A DNA stretch of 64,000 nt from Xylanibacter ruminicola. GTDB taxonomy: Bacteria > Bacteroidota > Bacteroidia > Bacteroidales > Bacteroidaceae. Positions 52,400-62,212 of the stretch are shown here, one piece after another. Made by a program: the position numbers and the translations under genes. Under the pieces are notes generated by a model. That model was not told where the DNA came from. It saw nothing but the letters and a program-made list of their open reading frames with translations, and ran no database searches. The stretch lies in the NCBI RefSeq assembly GCF_900107775.1, contig NZ_FNRF01000006.1, forward strand, positions 62,001-126,000. The letters run 5' to 3'. How positions within the stretch are numbered: the first letter of the stretch is position 1; each line of letters begins with the position of its first letter.

Positions 52400-52859
52400 A
52401 GTAAACCGCACACTCGAAGGCAACATCTTTGAGATTGTATTCTTGGTACTGCTGATTGCTGTATGGGTGTTTATCATCCTGGCTTTGAAGAAAGCACCAG
52501 ATGTAGTGCCAACCCACTTTGATGCAGTAGGCCATGCCACCAGCTACGACTCAAAGTACAGCATCCTGTTTGTCACAATCTTTACATCGATCGGTGGTAT
52601 CATCATGTTGGGTAGTGCCTACTATCCACACACCATCAACATTCCTGTAAAGGTCAAGACCCCACGCCAATATCTGTTAGCTATCCGCATGATGCGTGTG
52701 CTCAGTCTGGTGCTGCTAGCCCTCACCGCCGTCATCGCTTATACCTCGTTGGTGGCAGGTGCCCATGGCAAGCCATCGGCTATGCCCATTCTGGCTACAG
52801 TAGGTGTGATGTTCGCAATTATCATCGTTTTCTGTGTTCTAATATTTAAAGCTAAATGA
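52380..52859 (+). CDS. DUF1648 membrane protein
   Basis: A 159-aa protein with about four membrane helices. PTHFDAVGHATSYDSK in the first loop is the DUF1648 signature (P.H.d..G....). The ATG at 52380 overlaps the preceding stop by 20 nt; a longer frame from 52308 is a shadow over the preceding gene. Function unknown; it travels with the SPFH and ribbon-helix-helix genes in Bacteroidetes as I recall. Confidence 0.82.
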   Translation: MKPEKIKVNRTLEGNIFEIVFLVLLIAVWVFIILALKKAPDVVPTHFDAVGHATSYDSKYSILFVTIFTSIGGIIMLGSAYYPHTINIPVKVKTPRQYLLAIRMMRVLSLVLLALTAVIAYTSLVAGAHGKPSAMPILATVGVMFAIIIVFCVLIFKAK

Positions 52860-54055
52860 AGAAACTATTCCTAACCATTACCTTAGCCTGTATAGGCATA
52901 TCTGCCACTGCGCAGGAAATACGCAGAAGCTGGACTGGAGAGTTAAATGTAATGGGACAAAAACTGCCCATCGTACTGAATCTTGTTGATGGTAAGTGCA
53001 CACTCGACAGTCCTGCGCAAGGTGCAACAGGCATCCCTGCCACTGTAGACTTGCTCACTAAAGACTCGATAAAGGTCAGCATCAAATCGCTTGGTGCCAC
53101 ATATGTTGCGTGCTATGTTGATGGTCAACTGCAGGGCTCTTTCACCCAACATGGTATGAAGTTACCGCTCAACATGAAAGAAACCTCGCCCGATGGTCCC
53201 AATCGTCCACAGACACCTAAGGGACCATTCCCATATTCCACGGAGGAGGTGACATTTACCAACGCTAAAGCTGGTGCTACACTGGCCGGTACATTAACCG
53301 TGCCCAAGGGAGGAACCAAGTGTGTGATGATTATGGTAACGGGCAGTGGACCAGAGAATCGTGACGAAGAAGTATATGCCCACAAGCCGTTTGCTGTAAT
53401 AGCCGACCGTCTGGCGCGCGCTGGCATAGCCACATTGCGCTACGATGATCGCGCCACAGGTCAGTCGGTGGGTGGCAATATGAAGAACGCCACATCAGCC
53501 GATCTGGCTGAAGATGCCGCAGCAGGTATCGAGTGGCTACGCATGCAGAAACGATTCAAGAAAGTAGGTTTGCTAGGCCACAGCGAAGGTGGACTGATAG
53601 CCTTTATGCTGGGTGCACAGCGTAAGGCTGATTTCATCGTGTCGCTGGCAGGTCCTGCCGTCAAGGGTGATAGCATCCTGCTGTATCAGACCAGAAACAG
53701 CGGCAGTCCGCTGGCCAAAGGTATCACCATGGAGTATCTGCGCAATATGATGAAGGGCAACAAGTGGGTGGAGTGGTTTATGGATTATGATCCCACACAG
53801 AATATCAACAACACCAAGTGCCCAGTGCTGGCACTTAATGGCACCAAGGATTGTCAGGTGCCCGCTGCACAAAACATCCCAGTACTACGTCGCCTGCTGC
53901 CAAAGAACAAAAAGACGGTCATCAAAGAGTGCGAAGGACTGAACCATCTGTTTCAGCACTGCGACACAGGTCGTCCTGATGAATACTACAATATTGAAGA
54001 GACCATAGCTGAAGAGGTACTTGCAGATATTGTTGGTTGGGTAAAGACGCTATAA
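52856..54055 (+). CDS. Secreted alpha/beta hydrolase
   Basis: A 399-aa protein with signal peptide (ISATA-QE). An N-terminal beta-rich domain (about 20-125) precedes the hydrolase fold. Catalytic triad candidates are Ser243 (GHSEGG), Asp332 (NGTKDCQVP) and His364 (GLNHLFQ). Similar secreted enzymes are acyl-peptide or ester hydrolases. It overlaps the DUF1648 gene in ATGA, so it is coupled to that operon. Confidence 0.88.
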   Translation: MKKLFLTITLACIGISATAQEIRRSWTGELNVMGQKLPIVLNLVDGKCTLDSPAQGATGIPATVDLLTKDSIKVSIKSLGATYVACYVDGQLQGSFTQHGMKLPLNMKETSPDGPNRPQTPKGPFPYSTEEVTFTNAKAGATLAGTLTVPKGGTKCVMIMVTGSGPENRDEEVYAHKPFAVIADRLARAGIATLRYDDRATGQSVGGNMKNATSADLAEDAAAGIEWLRMQKRFKKVGLLGHSEGGLIAFMLGAQRKADFIVSLAGPAVKGDSILLYQTRNSGSPLAKGITMEYLRNMMKGNKWVEWFMDYDPTQNINNTKCPVLALNGTKDCQVPAAQNIPVLRRLLPKNKKTVIKECEGLNHLFQHCDTGRPDEYYNIEETIAEEVLADIVGWVKTL

Positions 54056-54059
54056 CAAT

Positions 54060-54087
54060 AAATCCCTCGCCGGTAAGCGAGGGATTT
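54060..54087. terminator. Bidirectional terminator between hydrolase and S9 peptidase genes
   Basis: AAATCCCTCGC / GCGAGGGATTT with loop CGGTAA, followed by TTG; near-identical to 49950-49977. Confidence 0.85.
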
Positions 54088-54094
54088 TTGTTAT

Positions 54095-56539
54095 TTAAAG
54101 ATGTTTCTTGGGATAGAGAGCGTCCCACCAGGTGGGATCATCCTTCAGCCACTTCTGGAACCATGCCATCTGGGTGGCCAACCACTTTTCTTTCTTAGAG
54201 TAGTCGAGAATGTGATGATTCTCACCCTCAACCTCTACCAACGAAACTTCGCGACCTAAGAGTTTCAGTGCAGTGAACATCTGCAGACTCTCGATGAGTG
54301 GCACATTGGTATCGGCATTACCATGGAGCAACAGCAGAGGGGTGTGAATCTTATCGGCATTGAACAGCGGACTCTGATCGACATACAACTGGCGATGACT
54401 CCAAGGATAGCTGTTGGCCATCGACACCTCGCTGTAGTTATAACCCCAATAGCCTTCACCCCAATAACTGGTGTGGTTGGCAATACCGGCATGCGAAACA
54501 GCGGCAGCAAAGATATCGGTCTGTGTTTGCAGATACTGGGTCATAAAGCCACCATACGAAGCACCCATACAACCAATCTTATCCTTATTAATAAATGGAT
54601 GAGCCACGCAGATTTTCTTAGTTCCCTCGATGATATCCTCGGCAGGGCCACGACCAGCGGTATTAACATGGCGCGATGCCCACTCCTGACCAAAACCGGT
54701 TGCACCACTGGGCTCAAGGATATAAGCCACATAACCCAGAGAGTTCCAATACTGAGGCGCATATGGAGATTCGAAATAACGCGACACAGGCGAGCAACCA
54801 CCATAGTAATAAACAATCATAGGATACTTCTTGGTGGCATCGAAATCCTTAGGCAGATAAAGACGACCATAAACGGTATCGCCCTTACTGTTGGTGAAGT
54901 TCCAATCCTGACAGGTACCAATCTCAGCATCGCCAAGTGCCTCTTTGCCATTGAACATTATACTATGAGCATTAAACTTTGCATTCTTAATAGTAGCTAC
55001 ATAGGCCGATGCAGGCTCCATCGTTTTATACGACAGATAAGCCAGCACAGGAGCATGAGCAGCCATATTGAAACGATAGGTATAATCGCCCTTAACAGGC
55101 AGTTTAGCAACATTTCCCGTATTCGGATTCAGTACAAACATATTGACATAATCACGATCTTCGGCAGAGAAGTAAATCTGCCCATCAGTCCACGACCAAT
55201 CGACATCATTAATTGAAGGATCGAAATCCTTTGTTAATGGCTTAACCTGTTTTGATGCGATATCAAACAGGAAGAGTTCATTCTCCGTCATACTGGGTGT
55301 AACCTCGGCAGGCAGCTGACAACCAATACGATTAAAAGCCTCGGGATTACCCACAAACAATACCTGCGATCCATCTGGCGAGAAAGAACCTGAGCCCAGG
55401 AATTCGGCACCTGACAGCAACGTATCAACCTTCAGTGTCTGGGCATCCATTACAAACACATCAGAAACTGTGGTAGGACGCTTAGTCAGACGAGAACGGT
55501 TGCTGATAACCAGCAGTTTGCTACCATCCTGTGAGATGTCATACAGATACTCGCCCTTATTACCAAAAGTGATGCGCTGAGTCATACCTGTTTTAATATC
55601 GTACTTGGCCAGATAGCTGCGTTTGCGCCACCCAGGCTGACGATCGTCCATCTCGAGAATCTCGAATACTTCCTTATCCTCCTGTGGACCTTCTTCTTCA
55701 AGTGTAAAAATGAGATAATCCTCGGTAGGAGCAACCGTGTAGCTACCCTCAGGGATATCATAGGCAAAGCGCGTGCGAACACCTGTCTTGGGGTCAACCT
55801 TATATAATACGCGATGACTACCCTCTTTCTCCTCTTCCAACCAAGCGATGCTCTTTGGCATCCATCGTGGATTACGTGAAGGCTGCGAAATCAGTCGACC
55901 AGACTTCACATCGCGCAACTCATAGTTCCAACGAGTGTTACCACCACGGTCGGTTGTCTGATAAGACACACAAACAAACTGACCATCGGCCGAAAGATTG
56001 ACACCACGAACGCGCTTACCATCTGTCAGATCGTGTACCATGTAAGGATGATTAGGTGTCAGCTGATAGGTGATGGATGTTGGTGTATCGAAAACCACCT
56101 GGATAGAATCGGTATCCTTAGGCTCGGCCAGATACTGGATGGTAAAGGTGTGATGTTCGGGGGCAAGCTTTAACTCACCGCCAGCCTCAACACCATCGAT
56201 AAAAAGCTTGGAGTGCTTGGGACCTTTCACCTCGATCTTACCCTTGATAAAATCGGAGTTATTAACATAGAAACTCAGCAAACCTACGCTCTTACTATCA
56301 GGCAACGATGGGAGTACCTGACCAGAGAACTTTCCTGTAAAGTGAGAGGTTAAAGCAATGGAACCCAACTGCGAAACGGGATCGAACTTCTTGCCCTGCA
56401 CATCAACTGTATCGATAGCAAAAGGGGCTGAAACTGCATAAGGACCTGCGAGATTAAACTCGGATACAGGCGTCTTTACTTGGGCTGTAGCCATCATGCC
56501 AATGGCCAACAGCATTTGTGTTGTAATAAGTCTTTTCAT
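54095..56539 (-). CDS. S9 family peptidase (prolyl oligopeptidase/DPP-type)
   Basis: An 814-aa periplasmic serine peptidase with signal peptide ending ATA. A beta-propeller region with repeated FDIASKQ/YDI segments precedes the C-terminal hydrolase domain, where Ser661 in GASYGGFMT is the nucleophile, an Asp near residue 740 lies in HGNADTNVP and a His near 775 in ENHHILD. YYGGCSPVSRYF lines the active site. It is 10 nt downstream of rsgA and probably part of the frr-rsgA unit. Confidence 0.92.
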   Translation of the reverse strand: MKRLITTQMLLAIGMMATAQVKTPVSEFNLAGPYAVSAPFAIDTVDVQGKKFDPVSQLGSIALTSHFTGKFSGQVLPSLPDSKSVGLLSFYVNNSDFIKGKIEVKGPKHSKLFIDGVEAGGELKLAPEHHTFTIQYLAEPKDTDSIQVVFDTPTSITYQLTPNHPYMVHDLTDGKRVRGVNLSADGQFVCVSYQTTDRGGNTRWNYELRDVKSGRLISQPSRNPRWMPKSIAWLEEEKEGSHRVLYKVDPKTGVRTRFAYDIPEGSYTVAPTEDYLIFTLEEEGPQEDKEVFEILEMDDRQPGWRKRSYLAKYDIKTGMTQRITFGNKGEYLYDISQDGSKLLVISNRSRLTKRPTTVSDVFVMDAQTLKVDTLLSGAEFLGSGSFSPDGSQVLFVGNPEAFNRIGCQLPAEVTPSMTENELFLFDIASKQVKPLTKDFDPSINDVDWSWTDGQIYFSAEDRDYVNMFVLNPNTGNVAKLPVKGDYTYRFNMAAHAPVLAYLSYKTMEPASAYVATIKNAKFNAHSIMFNGKEALGDAEIGTCQDWNFTNSKGDTVYGRLYLPKDFDATKKYPMIVYYYGGCSPVSRYFESPYAPQYWNSLGYVAYILEPSGATGFGQEWASRHVNTAGRGPAEDIIEGTKKICVAHPFINKDKIGCMGASYGGFMTQYLQTQTDIFAAAVSHAGIANHTSYWGEGYWGYNYSEVSMANSYPWSHRQLYVDQSPLFNADKIHTPLLLLHGNADTNVPLIESLQMFTALKLLGREVSLVEVEGENHHILDYSKKEKWLATQMAWFQKWLKDDPTWWDALYPKKHL

Positions 56540-56549
56540 TTATGTTTGT

Positions 56550-57479
56550 TTAATAAGCTGCTCTATATTTGCCTTCGTCCTTATCCTCGAGCATCGAGAG
56601 ATATGACTGATAGCGGCTTTCGGCAATGTAATGGTCCTCGAGTGCTTTGAGCACAGCACAACCAGGTTCGTGGGTATGGGTACAATTTGAGAATTTGCAA
56701 TCCTGAGAAAAATGGAATATCTCCTTGAAATAGCTGGTAAGCTCCTCTGGCTCCATATCGAACGTACCAAAGCCCTTAATACCTGGGGTATCGATAAGCC
56801 AGCCCTCATCCAACCGTATCATCTCACTGAAAGTGGTGGTGTGCTGACCCGTGTTATGGGCATCGCTAATTTCGGCTGTACGCTGACTGGCACCAGGCAC
56901 CAAATGGTTAATAAGCGTTGACTTACCTACGCCACTATTACCACTCAGCAAGGTTATCTTATCCTTGAGCAAGGGCTGCAGAGCCTCAACACCTACACCT
57001 GTTTCGGCCGAAATCTGATAACACTCATAGCCAATGGTTTGATACAGATGTACCATCGCCTCCTGATAGCGGCGTGTATCTTCATCGAGCAGGTCGGTTT
57101 TATTAAATACCAGGATAACCGGCACGCGATAAGCCTCGGCCGAAGCCAGGAAACGATCGATAAAGGTAGTGGATGTCTGCGGATTAACCACCGTAACCAC
57201 CAAAATGGCCTGATCGACATTAGCCGCCAGAATATGACTCTGCTTGGAGAGGTTGATACTCTTACGGATAATGTAATTACGACGATCCTCGATCTCGGTA
57301 ATAAAAGCTGTACCCTCGTTGTTAGGTACAATCTCCACCCTATCGCCCACGGCTACAGGGTTAGTACTACGGATACCCTTCAATCGAAAGTTACCCTTTA
57401 TCTTACACTCAATCAGCTGGCCATCGTCGGTTAAGACGGTGTACCAGCTGCCTGTATTCTTAATAACAAGTCCGCGCAT
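56550..57479 (-). CDS. rsgA: Ribosome small-subunit-dependent GTPase A
   Basis: A 309-aa circularly permuted GTPase for 30S maturation. An OB domain ([20 protein letters not shown]) precedes the G domain with order G4 NKTD, G1 [10 protein letters not shown]3 DTPG. The zinc motif [14 protein letters not shown] is near residue 275. Its start codon directly abuts the frr stop, so the two are coupled. Confidence 0.96.
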   Translation of the reverse strand: MRGLVIKNTGSWYTVLTDDGQLIECKIKGNFRLKGIRSTNPVAVGDRVEIVPNNEGTAFITEIEDRRNYIIRKSINLSKQSHILAANVDQAILVVTVVNPQTSTTFIDRFLASAEAYRVPVILVFNKTDLLDEDTRRYQEAMVHLYQTIGYECYQISAETGVGVEALQPLLKDKITLLSGNSGVGKSTLINHLVPGASQRTAEISDAHNTGQHTTTFSEMIRLDEGWLIDTPGIKGFGTFDMEPEELTSYFKEIFHFSQDCKFSNCTHTHEPGCAVLKALEDHYIAESRYQSYLSMLEDKDEGKYRAAY

Positions 57480-58040
57480 TTATACGGTCATGATTTCCTT
57501 GTTCTTGGCCGTAATCAGTTCATCAATCTTCTTGATAAACTTATCGTGCAACTTCTGGAGCTCAGCCTCGGCATCCTTCTCCAAGTCCTCCGACAGACCA
57601 TCCTTAATTGCTTTCTTAAGCTTATCCTTGATATCACCACGCACGTTACGTACCTCAACCTTAGCCTTCTCGGCAATCTTGTTGCACTGCTTGGTTAGAT
57701 CGCGACGACGCTCCTCAGTGGGCTGAGGAATATTCAATCGGATAATCTCACCATTATTCTCAGGAGTGATACCTACATCGCTATCCATAATAGCCTTCTC
57801 GATATTGCGGATCTCCTTGCGGTCCCAAGGCTTGATAGCAATGGTACGAGGATCGGGCACACTCACGTTAGCCACCTGATTGAGGGGCACCTTGCTGCCA
57901 TACACTTCTACGCGTACAGCATCGAGAATAGCCACGTTGGCGCGACCGGCACGGATACGATTCAGCTCCTCCTCGAGGTACATAGCCGCCATTTCCATGC
58001 GCTCTTCGCTCTTGCTTAAAATTTCTTTTACGTCAACCAT
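57480..58040 (-). CDS. frr: Ribosome recycling factor
   Basis: Dissociates post-termination ribosomes with EF-G. 186 aa, the standard length. RIRAGRANVAILDAVRVEVYGSKVPLNQVANV and VEVRNVRGDIKDKLKKA are hallmark stretches of the three-helix body. First in a unit with rsgA and the S9 peptidase. Confidence 0.97.
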   Translation of the reverse strand: MVDVKEILSKSEERMEMAAMYLEEELNRIRAGRANVAILDAVRVEVYGSKVPLNQVANVSVPDPRTIAIKPWDRKEIRNIEKAIMDSDVGITPENNGEIIRLNIPQPTEERRRDLTKQCNKIAEKAKVEVRNVRGDIKDKLKKAIKDGLSEDLEKDAEAELQKLHDKFIKKIDELITAKNKEIMTV

Positions 58041-58070
58041 ATTTTTGTACTTTTAGTCATTTTCTGATGA

Positions 58071-58101
58071 CAAAAGTAACGTTTTTCTGCGAAACTTCCA
58101 A
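58071..58101 (-). promoter_or_regulatory. Promoter of frr
   Basis: TACTTTTG (58071-58078, minus strand) with TTG at 58099-58101, spacing 20 bp. Confidence 0.72.
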
Positions 58102-58129
58102 ATAATTGCGTTTTTTTCGTTCAAAAATT

Positions 58130-58159
58130 TTGTTATTTGCGCAAAATCAGCTATCTTTG
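58130..58159 (+). promoter_or_regulatory. Promoter of the sensor kinase cluster
   Basis: TTG at 58130-58132 and TATCTTTG at 58152-58159 with 19-bp spacing; predicted leader about 26 nt. Divergent from the frr promoter. Confidence 0.8.
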
Positions 58160-58191
58160 CGGGTGTTTACTACCATACTTACGGACAATTT

Positions 58192-60228
58192 ATGCTTATA
58201 TACAGCAATCATATATATATTTATCTGATAGCGGTTTTCTTGATATCCGTTATTGGCATGGTAGTATACAATCGGCTCATCTACTATCGCGAACGCAAAA
58301 TAACCAGGAAAGTACAACGGCTGAATATGCAACTAACGCTGATTATGGATGCCAACAAAACTGATACCTGGACCTATCATACCAAGAAGAATATATTTAA
58401 GGTTATATCAAAACAGGATCTGACCGAGACACTCTATACACCTTTCGACTTTTCACAGCTTTACGACCGCGATGACTTTAAAAAGATACAGAAAGCCATT
58501 ACAAACATACAGAACAGAGAAACCCTATCGGACACACTGACCGTGAAGAGTGCACCCAACAAAGACGGATTAGTGAAATGCTACGAGATAACCCTCTCGG
58601 TACTGCACAGGAACCGCCACGACATGCCAAGCGAGATTCTAGGTACCCAGCGCGACATTACTCTGGAGCAGCAAAGGGCAGAGAATACCCAAAAACTGAT
58701 GCTGAGATACCACACAGTATTTAACTCGTCGTTAGTTGACATGATTTACTATGATGCAGATGGCTATCTGGCCGACCTGAACGATAAAGCCTGCGAGACA
58801 TTTGGTGTGAAAAACCCTCAAGCCTTGCTTGACCGCCAGATGAAAATGACCGATATTCCCTCGTACAGGGAAATGGACGTACGCACTATAGAGCACACCC
58901 AGCTATCGTCGATTACCGATATCAGTCAGACAAAAGCTATCGATGAGCGTGTTCCCGAGGTAACACGCCAAGGCAAGATATACTATGAGGTGATGTTAGG
59001 GCCTATCCGAAACGAGGACAACCAGCTTTATGGTGTGATTGCAGCAGGCAGAGACATTACCGAGATGGTAGAGTCGACACACAAGCAGAAGGAAGCTAGC
59101 AAGCTGATTGAGAAACGTACCAAAGACATACAGCAATACATCAGAGACATCAACTACTCGCTGAGAATCAGTGAGGCACGCCTGGTAAACTACTACCCCG
59201 ACACCCATGAACTGGAGATTCTGAGCGACCTGACCGAAACAGGTAAACGTATAGCACAGCTACATGCCGTAGCACTGATACATAGCGACGACCGTCCCAA
59301 AGCCAAGCACTTGATTCTGCATATGGACAAACGGCGTTTGGGCACGATATCAGAAACACTGCATACCAAACTGCCCGACAAGCAGGGACGCGACATTTAC
59401 TTGAACTTCAACCTGATGCCCATCACCAACCACGATGGCATAGTAACGCATTACTTCGGTCTGCTACGAAACGACACAGAGATGTCGTACACTGAAATGC
59501 GACTGCAGGAAGAAACAGCCAAAGCCCAGGAAGAGGAGCAGCTGAAGAACGCCTTCCTGTTGAACATGAGCTATGAGCTGCGCGTGCCCTTACACGCAGT
59601 GATTGGTTTTGCCGACTTGTTCAAAACAGAGCACAGCCTGGAAGACGAGCCGATATTTGCCAACGAAATCAAGAAGAACACAGATGTGCTGTTAAACCTG
59701 ATTAACGATATCCTGTTCATATCGCGTCTGGATGCCCACATGATAGAATACAATTACGAGGTGCACGACTTTGCCACCTTGTTCGACAGTTGGTGCCAGC
59801 ATGGTTGGAGCGAGACGAGCAACGATGCCAGAAAGATCATCAACAACTCCTATAAATCACTTCGCGTGAAAATAGATAAGCACAACTTGGGTATTGCCAT
59901 CGAGAAGCTGTGTAACTATGTAGGTTTGAGTACCAACGAGGGACTTATCAAATCAAGATACGAATACCTGCACGACGAGCTGATTGTGATTGTTGACAGC
60001 ACAGATGGCGGTATGGACCTGGAAGATGCCACCAAGATGTTCGACCGCTTTGTAAGCGATGGCAAGAACAAGCGCATTGGCACAGGATTGGATCTGCCTA
60101 TCGTGAAAGAGCTGATAGAACAGATGGGCGGTACCATCGATGTGCTGTCGGAACCCGACAAGGGTAGCTCGTTCTTTATCGCCCTGCCCTGCGAGATGAT
60201 TGACTTTGAAAGAAAAATAGTGATATAG
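58192..60228 (+). CDS. PAS-domain sensor protein with degenerate histidine kinase domain
   Basis: A 678-aa protein with one N-terminal membrane helix (about 8-27), three PAS-like regions (one with VFNSSLVDMIYYDADGYL), and a kinase-like end. The phosphoacceptor position reads NMSYELRVPLHAV: Tyr461 replaces the usual histidine of SHE. The ATP-binding end is also altered (G1 as DSTDGG, G2 as GTGLDLP), though the F-box region MFDRF remains. It may be a pseudokinase partner of the intact kinase encoded 2 nt downstream. Confidence 0.85.
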   Translation: MLIYSNHIYIYLIAVFLISVIGMVVYNRLIYYRERKITRKVQRLNMQLTLIMDANKTDTWTYHTKKNIFKVISKQDLTETLYTPFDFSQLYDRDDFKKIQKAITNIQNRETLSDTLTVKSAPNKDGLVKCYEITLSVLHRNRHDMPSEILGTQRDITLEQQRAENTQKLMLRYHTVFNSSLVDMIYYDADGYLADLNDKACETFGVKNPQALLDRQMKMTDIPSYREMDVRTIEHTQLSSITDISQTKAIDERVPEVTRQGKIYYEVMLGPIRNEDNQLYGVIAAGRDITEMVESTHKQKEASKLIEKRTKDIQQYIRDINYSLRISEARLVNYYPDTHELEILSDLTETGKRIAQLHAVALIHSDDRPKAKHLILHMDKRRLGTISETLHTKLPDKQGRDIYLNFNLMPITNHDGIVTHYFGLLRNDTEMSYTEMRLQEETAKAQEEEQLKNAFLLNMSYELRVPLHAVIGFADLFKTEHSLEDEPIFANEIKKNTDVLLNLINDILFISRLDAHMIEYNYEVHDFATLFDSWCQHGWSETSNDARKIINNSYKSLRVKIDKHNLGIAIEKLCNYVGLSTNEGLIKSRYEYLHDELIVIVDSTDGGMDLEDATKMFDRFVSDGKNKRIGTGLDLPIVKELIEQMGGTIDVLSEPDKGSSFFIALPCEMIDFERKIVI

Positions 60229-60229
60229 T

Positions 60230-62212
60230 ATGCAGATACTGATAGTTATATTAACCCTGGTGGTGATTATCATAGGCGTGATATTGAACCGCATTACACT
60301 CTACAGCATTCGAAAGAATACCTGGAGAGCCAAGGATATGGCTACCATCATGCAACGCACGCTGAACGATAATAACTACGTGCTCCGATTGAATCTGCAA
60401 AACCACCTGGCCTATAACCTGTATGGCGATTTCCTGCCTACAGATGGCATGACCTACGAACAGAGTCTGGAATACATACATCCCGACGACCGCCATCTCT
60501 ACACCGAATTCATGATCCGACTGGTAAAAGGAGCTGAATCGTCGGACTGTATTTTCAGATGGGACAGAAGTCAGGATAAGCACGAAAACGACTGGCGCTA
60601 TATACACGATGTTGGCGTAGTGGAATACGACCAGGCTGACAAGAAAACACCAATCAACTTTTACTGCACGCTGAATGACAAGACCGAACAGATACTGACC
60701 GAGAAAGAAGAGCGCGAACTAACCGACCGCTACCGCAAGCTGTTTGAGCAGAGTATCGTTGGTCAAGCCTTCTACGACAAGGATGGTCATCTGCTGACAG
60801 CCAACCACAAGTTGCGCGAGATACTGAAGTTTAAGTCGGAAGACGACCCATTCTATCATCGCTACACGCTGTTTGATCTGCCAACTTTCCGTTATATTCT
60901 ACGGAAGGACCTTACCGACGATCTCTACTTCTGCACCAAGACAGTGATGTATGAGCGTGGTGTGAACTGTTATTCAGAAATCAGGATACACCCCATTCTC
61001 AATGAAGACCACCAATTGGAGTTCTTCACACTGTATATGCGAGATGTTACCCAGGAACGCAAGCTATACCAACAGGACAAGGAGAACGAAGCATCGCTGC
61101 AACGTACCAATCAGGCCATAGAACAGTACGAGACAGAGTTGAAATACCTGATGGAGAATGTTGACATGCACTTTTTCCGCACCTCGTTCGAGAAACGCGA
61201 GGTTACCTTCTATCGCGAGATGAGTGTGATAGAAAGCAAAATGGGTTTCGACGAGCTCATTACCCACTTTATCGACGATCCGTTTGCTGAAGGATTGCGT
61301 CATCCCTACGAGTTCTTTAACGAGCCTAAGTCGACCCTGACCCACATGCGTCCGTTCTTCCACGACAGCGATGAACTGGAGTGGACCTTTATCGATAGTA
61401 TTCCATACTATGATGAGAACGGCAAGCAGACGGGTACCTACGGTGTGATAAGAGATGTTACCGCCCTGATTAACAAGCAGGAACAGTTGAAGGAAGAAAC
61501 CGAACGCGCCAACCAGTCGGGTATACGCAAGAGTACCTTCCTGGCCAGCATGAGTCATGAGATACGTACCCCACTGAATGCCATCGTAGGTTTCTCGGAT
61601 GTATTGGCAACCATGAGTACCCCCGAGGAGCGAGAGGGTATTATACAGGTGATATCCAACAACTGCGACATGCTGTTACGCCTGGTGAACGATATTCTGG
61701 CACTCTCATCACTAGAGAGTGGCGACATTATCGTAAAACCCACAAGAACCGACTTTGCCAAGTGCTTTAACAGCGTAGCCACGTCGTTGGCGCAGCGCAT
61801 CACGAACCCAAAAGTTGAATTCAAGGTAGAGAGTCCCTATCCTACCTATATCACGTCCATTGATGGCGGACGTACCCAACAGATTGTAACCAACTTTGTG
61901 ACCAACGCCATCAAATATACCCACCAAGGGCATATTAAGATAGGTTACAAACAGCAGATACGACAGGATAAGGAAGGCCTATACATCTACTGCGAAGATA
62001 CCGGTGCTGGCATACCCAAGGAGCACCAGGGGAAAGTATTCGACCGCTTTGTAAAGCTGAACGATTTTGTACAGGGCACCGGTCTGGGCCTGAGCATCTG
62101 CAAGCTTATTGCCGACAACAGCGGTGGTGAGATTGGCGTTACATCCGAAGGCAAGGATTGTGGCTCTACCTTTTGGGTATGGATTCCATGTAAACAAGAA
62201 ATTACAGAATGA
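60230..62212 (+). CDS. PAS-domain sensor histidine kinase
   Basis: A 660-aa membrane kinase, one N-terminal helix, two or three PAS domains (FEQSIVGQAFYDKDGHL), and a complete kinase core: H-box SMSHEIRTPLNAI with His443, N-box NFVTNAIKYTHQG, G1 EDTGAGI, F-box VFDRF and G2 GTGLGLS. No receiver domain is present in this gene. It is translated right after the degenerate homologue and just before the third one. Confidence 0.92.
   Translation: MQILIVILTLVVIIIGVILNRITLYSIRKNTWRAKDMATIMQRTLNDNNYVLRLNLQNHLAYNLYGDFLPTDGMTYEQSLEYIHPDDRHLYTEFMIRLVKGAESSDCIFRWDRSQDKHENDWRYIHDVGVVEYDQADKKTPINFYCTLNDKTEQILTEKEERELTDRYRKLFEQSIVGQAFYDKDGHLLTANHKLREILKFKSEDDPFYHRYTLFDLPTFRYILRKDLTDDLYFCTKTVMYERGVNCYSEIRIHPILNEDHQLEFFTLYMRDVTQERKLYQQDKENEASLQRTNQAIEQYETELKYLMENVDMHFFRTSFEKREVTFYREMSVIESKMGFDELITHFIDDPFAEGLRHPYEFFNEPKSTLTHMRPFFHDSDELEWTFIDSIPYYDENGKQTGTYGVIRDVTALINKQEQLKEETERANQSGIRKSTFLASMSHEIRTPLNAIVGFSDVLATMSTPEEREGIIQVISNNCDMLLRLVNDILALSSLESGDIIVKPTRTDFAKCFNSVATSLAQRITNPKVEFKVESPYPTYITSIDGGRTQQIVTNFVTNAIKYTHQGHIKIGYKQQIRQDKEGLYIYCEDTGAGIPKEHQGKVFDRFVKLNDFVQGTGLGLSICKLIADNSGGEIGVTSEGKDCGSTFWVWIPCKQEITE

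Noticed and set aside
54323..55216. 297-codon plus-strand frame opposite the S9 peptidase
   Set aside because: It mirrors the codons of a well-supported gene and has no domain or promoter.
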